A DNA stretch of 7,166 nt from Acidobacteriota bacterium (GTDB lineage: Bacteria; Acidobacteriota; Terriglobia; Terriglobales; Acidobacteriaceae). The notes under the pieces were generated by a model that worked only from the letters and a program-made list of their open reading frames with translations, was not told where the DNA came from and searched no databases. The DNA lies in the NCBI GenBank assembly GCA_021799405.1, contig JAJZAL010000258.1, positions 1-7,166 of the forward strand. The letters run 5' to 3'. The translations under genes were made by a program, and so were the position numbers. This document shows, one piece after another, positions 5,462 to 7,166 of the stretch (the first letter of the stretch is position 1; each line of letters begins with the position of its first letter).

Positions 5462-5503
5462 ATGGTTGGTCTCTCACTGTGTCCTTGCCTGAATCACATT
5501 TGA
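5462..5503 (+). CDS. Short leader frame (13 codons) in frame with the downstream GAF-ANTAR gene
   Basis: The frame encodes MVGLSLCPCLNHI, then TGA. It has the best ribosome binding site in this stretch (AGAGG, then 5 nt, then ATG). It is in the same reading frame as the GAF-ANTAR gene, and the only stop between them is this TGA. It is either a leader peptide involved in control of the downstream gene, or the original start region cut off by a stop mutation. The amino-acid sequence shows no run of one residue as in attenuation leaders. Confidence 0.3.
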   Translation: MVGLSLCPCLNHI

Positions 5504-5563
5504 TCCTTATCTTTTCTTCATCGGTTGTCGTGCCAGAATTTTTCGTTGGAGCAGGAGCCCCCT

Positions 5564-6292
5564 TTGGCCGTGGAAATCAGGCAGGAAGAGCAGGAAGAAG
5601 CTATCAGCGACATTGATCTTTTGCATGAAATCGGCAGCCGCATCGCCGCGACCGATCCCCTGCACGTTGTGCTCGAGCGCATCATTGAGCTGGTCAGCGA
5701 TACGATGCGCTGCGACTCCTGCTTCATCTACGTCCTCGACCACAATCAGCTCGTGCTGCGCGCGTCGAGAAATCCGCACTCCGATCTCATCGACCAGGTG
5801 ACGATTCCTCTGGGTAAGGGAATCACCGGCTGGGTTGCGACTCACAAACAGCACGTTGCAATTCCGGCCAATGCCCCCAAAGACCCTCGCTTTGAGCGCT
5901 TCGCCAATCTGCCGGAGGATCGCTACGAAGCATTCCTCTCTGTGCCCATTCTCTGCCGGGGCAAACTCGTCGGCGTCATCAATACGCAGCATCGCGAACC
6001 GCACTTTCACAGCCAGCGCCAGATTCGGCTTGTCACACTGCTCGGCTACCTCGTGGGCGCCGAGGTCGAACTGGCCCGCATGGAATTCGAAAAGCTGCAG
6101 CTCGCCAACCAGTTGGAAACCCGCAAGCTCATGGAGCGCGCGAAGGGCATCCTGCAGCGCGAGCTGAACGTAGATGAAGAAGCAGCCTACCTTGCCCTGC
6201 AAAAGCAGAGCCGCCAGCGGCGCAAGCCCCTTCGGGAAATCGCCGAGGCCATCATCCTCATGGACGACATGCGCCGCGGCAAAAAGAAGTAA
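5564..6292 (+). CDS. GAF-ANTAR sensor and RNA-binding antitermination regulator
   Basis: This is about 242 residues from the TTG at 5564. An N-terminal GAF domain (about residues 14-165) spans LLHEIGSRIAATDPLHVVLE, then CDSCFIYVLDHNQLVLRASR, then IPLGKGITGWVATHKQHVAI, then FLSVPILCRGKLVGVINTQH. A short helical linker leads to a C-terminal ANTAR domain (about 185-235: LMERAKGILQRELNVDEEAA, then LQKQSRQRRKPLREIAEAII). ANTAR domains bind paired hexaloop hairpins in nascent RNA and prevent termination, while the GAF domain presumably senses a small molecule or redox state. A two-domain GAF-ANTAR protein needs no partner kinase. The start is uncertain: TTG 5564 has AGGAG 6 nt upstream, GTG 5570 has wider spacing, and the frame is open back to TTG 5525 and on to the TGA at 5501. 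It lies between two nitrogen-compound permease genes, a plausible but unproven link to their control. Confidence 0.85.
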   Translation: MAVEIRQEEQEEAISDIDLLHEIGSRIAATDPLHVVLERIIELVSDTMRCDSCFIYVLDHNQLVLRASRNPHSDLIDQVTIPLGKGITGWVATHKQHVAIPANAPKDPRFERFANLPEDRYEAFLSVPILCRGKLVGVINTQHREPHFHSQRQIRLVTLLGYLVGAEVELARMEFEKLQLANQLETRKLMERAKGILQRELNVDEEAAYLALQKQSRQRRKPLREIAEAIILMDDMRRGKKK

Positions 6293-6359
6293 CGCATTGC
6301 GGCAAAAATAAAATCATTTCAGTTACAGATGGGCTCCGACCGGAAATCGGCTCTGCTGG

Positions 6360-6371
6360 AGCGAATTCGCT
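6360..6371. repeat. 12-bp perfect palindrome in the convergent intergenic region
   Basis: AGCGAATTCGCT is fully self-complementary with no loop. It lies between the GAF-ANTAR stop and the main hairpin, within a stretch that also contains CCGA-N7-TCGG and GCTCC/GGAGC pairings. It may be part of a structured 3' untranslated region, with no known role. Confidence 0.25.
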
Positions 6372-6401
6372 GTTGTGATGTCCCGCCGAGCTCTTACAGG
6401 T

Positions 6402-6439
6402 GCGGCCTTTCTTGACGGAAAGGCCGCGCATGGCTTTTT
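6402..6439 (+). terminator. Strong hairpin between convergent genes, probable terminator
   Basis: GCGGCCTTTC (6402-6411) and GAAAGGCCGC (6418-6427) form a perfect 10-bp stem with a 6-nt loop (TTGACG). A run of five T follows at 6435-6439, 7 nt after the stem, which is farther than in a canonical intrinsic terminator. It sits between the GAF-ANTAR gene (+) and the purine permease gene (-), as expected for a terminator or transcription barrier. On the minus strand no T run follows the stem. Confidence 0.6.
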
Positions 6440-6470
6440 CACTCCGGGATTCACCTACGGCAAATTCGCT

Positions 6471-7166
6471 CTAACCCTGCGCCAGGTAAACAAACCGCAG
6501 CACAAATAGCACTGCCAGAAGGTACAGCATCCAGTGCTTGCGCTGGGCTTTCCCGGTGAGCACTTCCAGTGAGGCAAAGGCAATCATGCCAAAGCTGAGG
6601 CCCGTGGCAATGGAGTAGGTCAGTGGAATCGCGACCAGCGTAAGAAACGCGGGCACCGCAATTGCCGGATCGCTCCACTCGATCTTGGCCACGCCGCCGA
6701 GCATCAACACGCCGACCAGGACCAGCGCCGGCGAAGTTGCAAAATCAGGAATCGGGCCGGCCAGTGGAGCTGCAAACAGTGCCAGCACAAACAGCAGCCC
6801 AGTCACAATTGCTGTGATGCCCGTGCGTCCGCCCGCAGCCACGCCCGCGCCGGACTCGATGTAGCTCGTCACCGTGCTTGTGCCCATCAGCGCGCCCACG
6901 ACCGTGCTGCTCGCATCGGCAAAGAAGATCCGGCTCAACCGCGGAATCGAATGATCTTCGGCAATCAGCCCCGCGCGGTCCGTAACCGCAACCAGCGTTC
7001 CGATGTTGTCGAACAAGTCGACGAACAGGAACACGAAGATGATTTCCAGTGCATTCAGGTGCAGCGCGCCGCGCACGTTCAGCTTCATTGCCGTTCCGGC
7101 CAGTGAATGCAGCGAAAAGGTCTCCGGTTTCCAGTGCTCCTCCCCTAGTGCGACGCCGGCGGCCAT
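6471..7166 (-). CDS. NCS2 purine permease, AzgA-type, C-terminal half (5' end outside window)
   Basis: The 232 visible codons, including the stop, enter from beyond the right edge. The family's permeases are usually about 430-450 residues, so this is roughly the C-terminal half. Recognisable AzgA/PbuG-type segments include FVFLFVDLFDNIGTLVAVTD, a following region with SRIFFADASSTVVGALMGTS, and TSYIESGAGVAAGGRTGITA, the conserved substrate-site stretch of NCS2 proteins. About seven hydrophobic segments are visible. The protein should import purines (adenine, guanine or hypoxanthine) by proton symport across the inner membrane, though the exact substrate is not decided by sequence. The ATG at the window edge (7166) is probably internal, because hydrophilic linker sequence follows it and the first half of the fold is absent. 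Confidence 0.88.
   Translation of the reverse strand: MAAGVALGEEHWKPETFSLHSLAGTAMKLNVRGALHLNALEIIFVFLFVDLFDNIGTLVAVTDRAGLIAEDHSIPRLSRIFFADASSTVVGALMGTSTVTSYIESGAGVAAGGRTGITAIVTGLLFVLALFAAPLAGPIPDFATSPALVLVGVLMLGGVAKIEWSDPAIAVPAFLTLVAIPLTYSIATGLSFGMIAFASLEVLTGKAQRKHWMLYLLAVLFVLRFVYLAQG

Noticed and set aside
6321..6330. AGTTACAGAT shared with the palindrome at 3655-3664
   Set aside because: A 10-base match with unlike flanks is compatible with chance, and no wider repeat structure supports it.
7164..7166. ATG at the right edge as the true start of the purine permease
   Set aside because: The protein from here would be only half the family length and lack the first membrane segments. The ATG coincides with the window edge.
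1..7166. CRISPR array or insertion sequence
   Set aside because: No regularly spaced repeats of CRISPR size and no transposase-like reading frame were seen.

Overview
The window reads as the right-hand end of an integrated mobile element joined to ordinary bacterial chromosome. The host is probably a Gram-negative soil-type bacterium. The style of the GAF-ANTAR regulator, the permeases and the transfer genes suggests Acidobacteriota, but that is an impression from protein style and not a demonstrated placement.

Left part (1 to about 1580, minus strand): a compact conjugative type IV secretion operon in the order virB2-virB3-virB4. It comprises a pilin, an inner-membrane partner and the start of the transfer ATPase. 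VirB4 runs off the left edge as a long open frame with a start but no stop inside the window. Upstream on the same strand is a small acidic protein of unknown function (1714-1929).

Middle (about 1930-3706): a divergent regulatory region with a direct repeat that resembles the operators of controller-type regulators, then a 73-residue XRE regulator. After it comes a two-gene toxin-antitoxin-like module with a strong promoter: an unusual 182-residue MerR-like helix-turn-helix protein overlapping a PIN-domain nuclease. Behind the module is about 390 bp without a gene. It holds an 11-bp-period direct repeat, a near-perfect palindrome, and a 22-bp copy of the 3' end of an alanine-type acceptor RNA gene ending in CCA, most probably tmRNA (ssrA). 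The 5' partner strands are absent, so this copy is not a working RNA. It is the expected scar (att site) of an element integrated into the 3' end of ssrA. The transfer genes and the TA module lie on the element side.

Right part (3707-7166): chromosomal genes. These are an APC-family amino-acid permease (+), a GAF-ANTAR RNA-binding antitermination regulator (+) preceded by a tiny reading frame with a very good ribosome binding site, a hairpin between convergent genes, and the C-terminal half of an AzgA-type NCS2 purine permease (-) that enters from beyond the right edge. A sensory ANTAR regulator between two nitrogen-compound permeases suggests, without proving it, nitrogen-related control.
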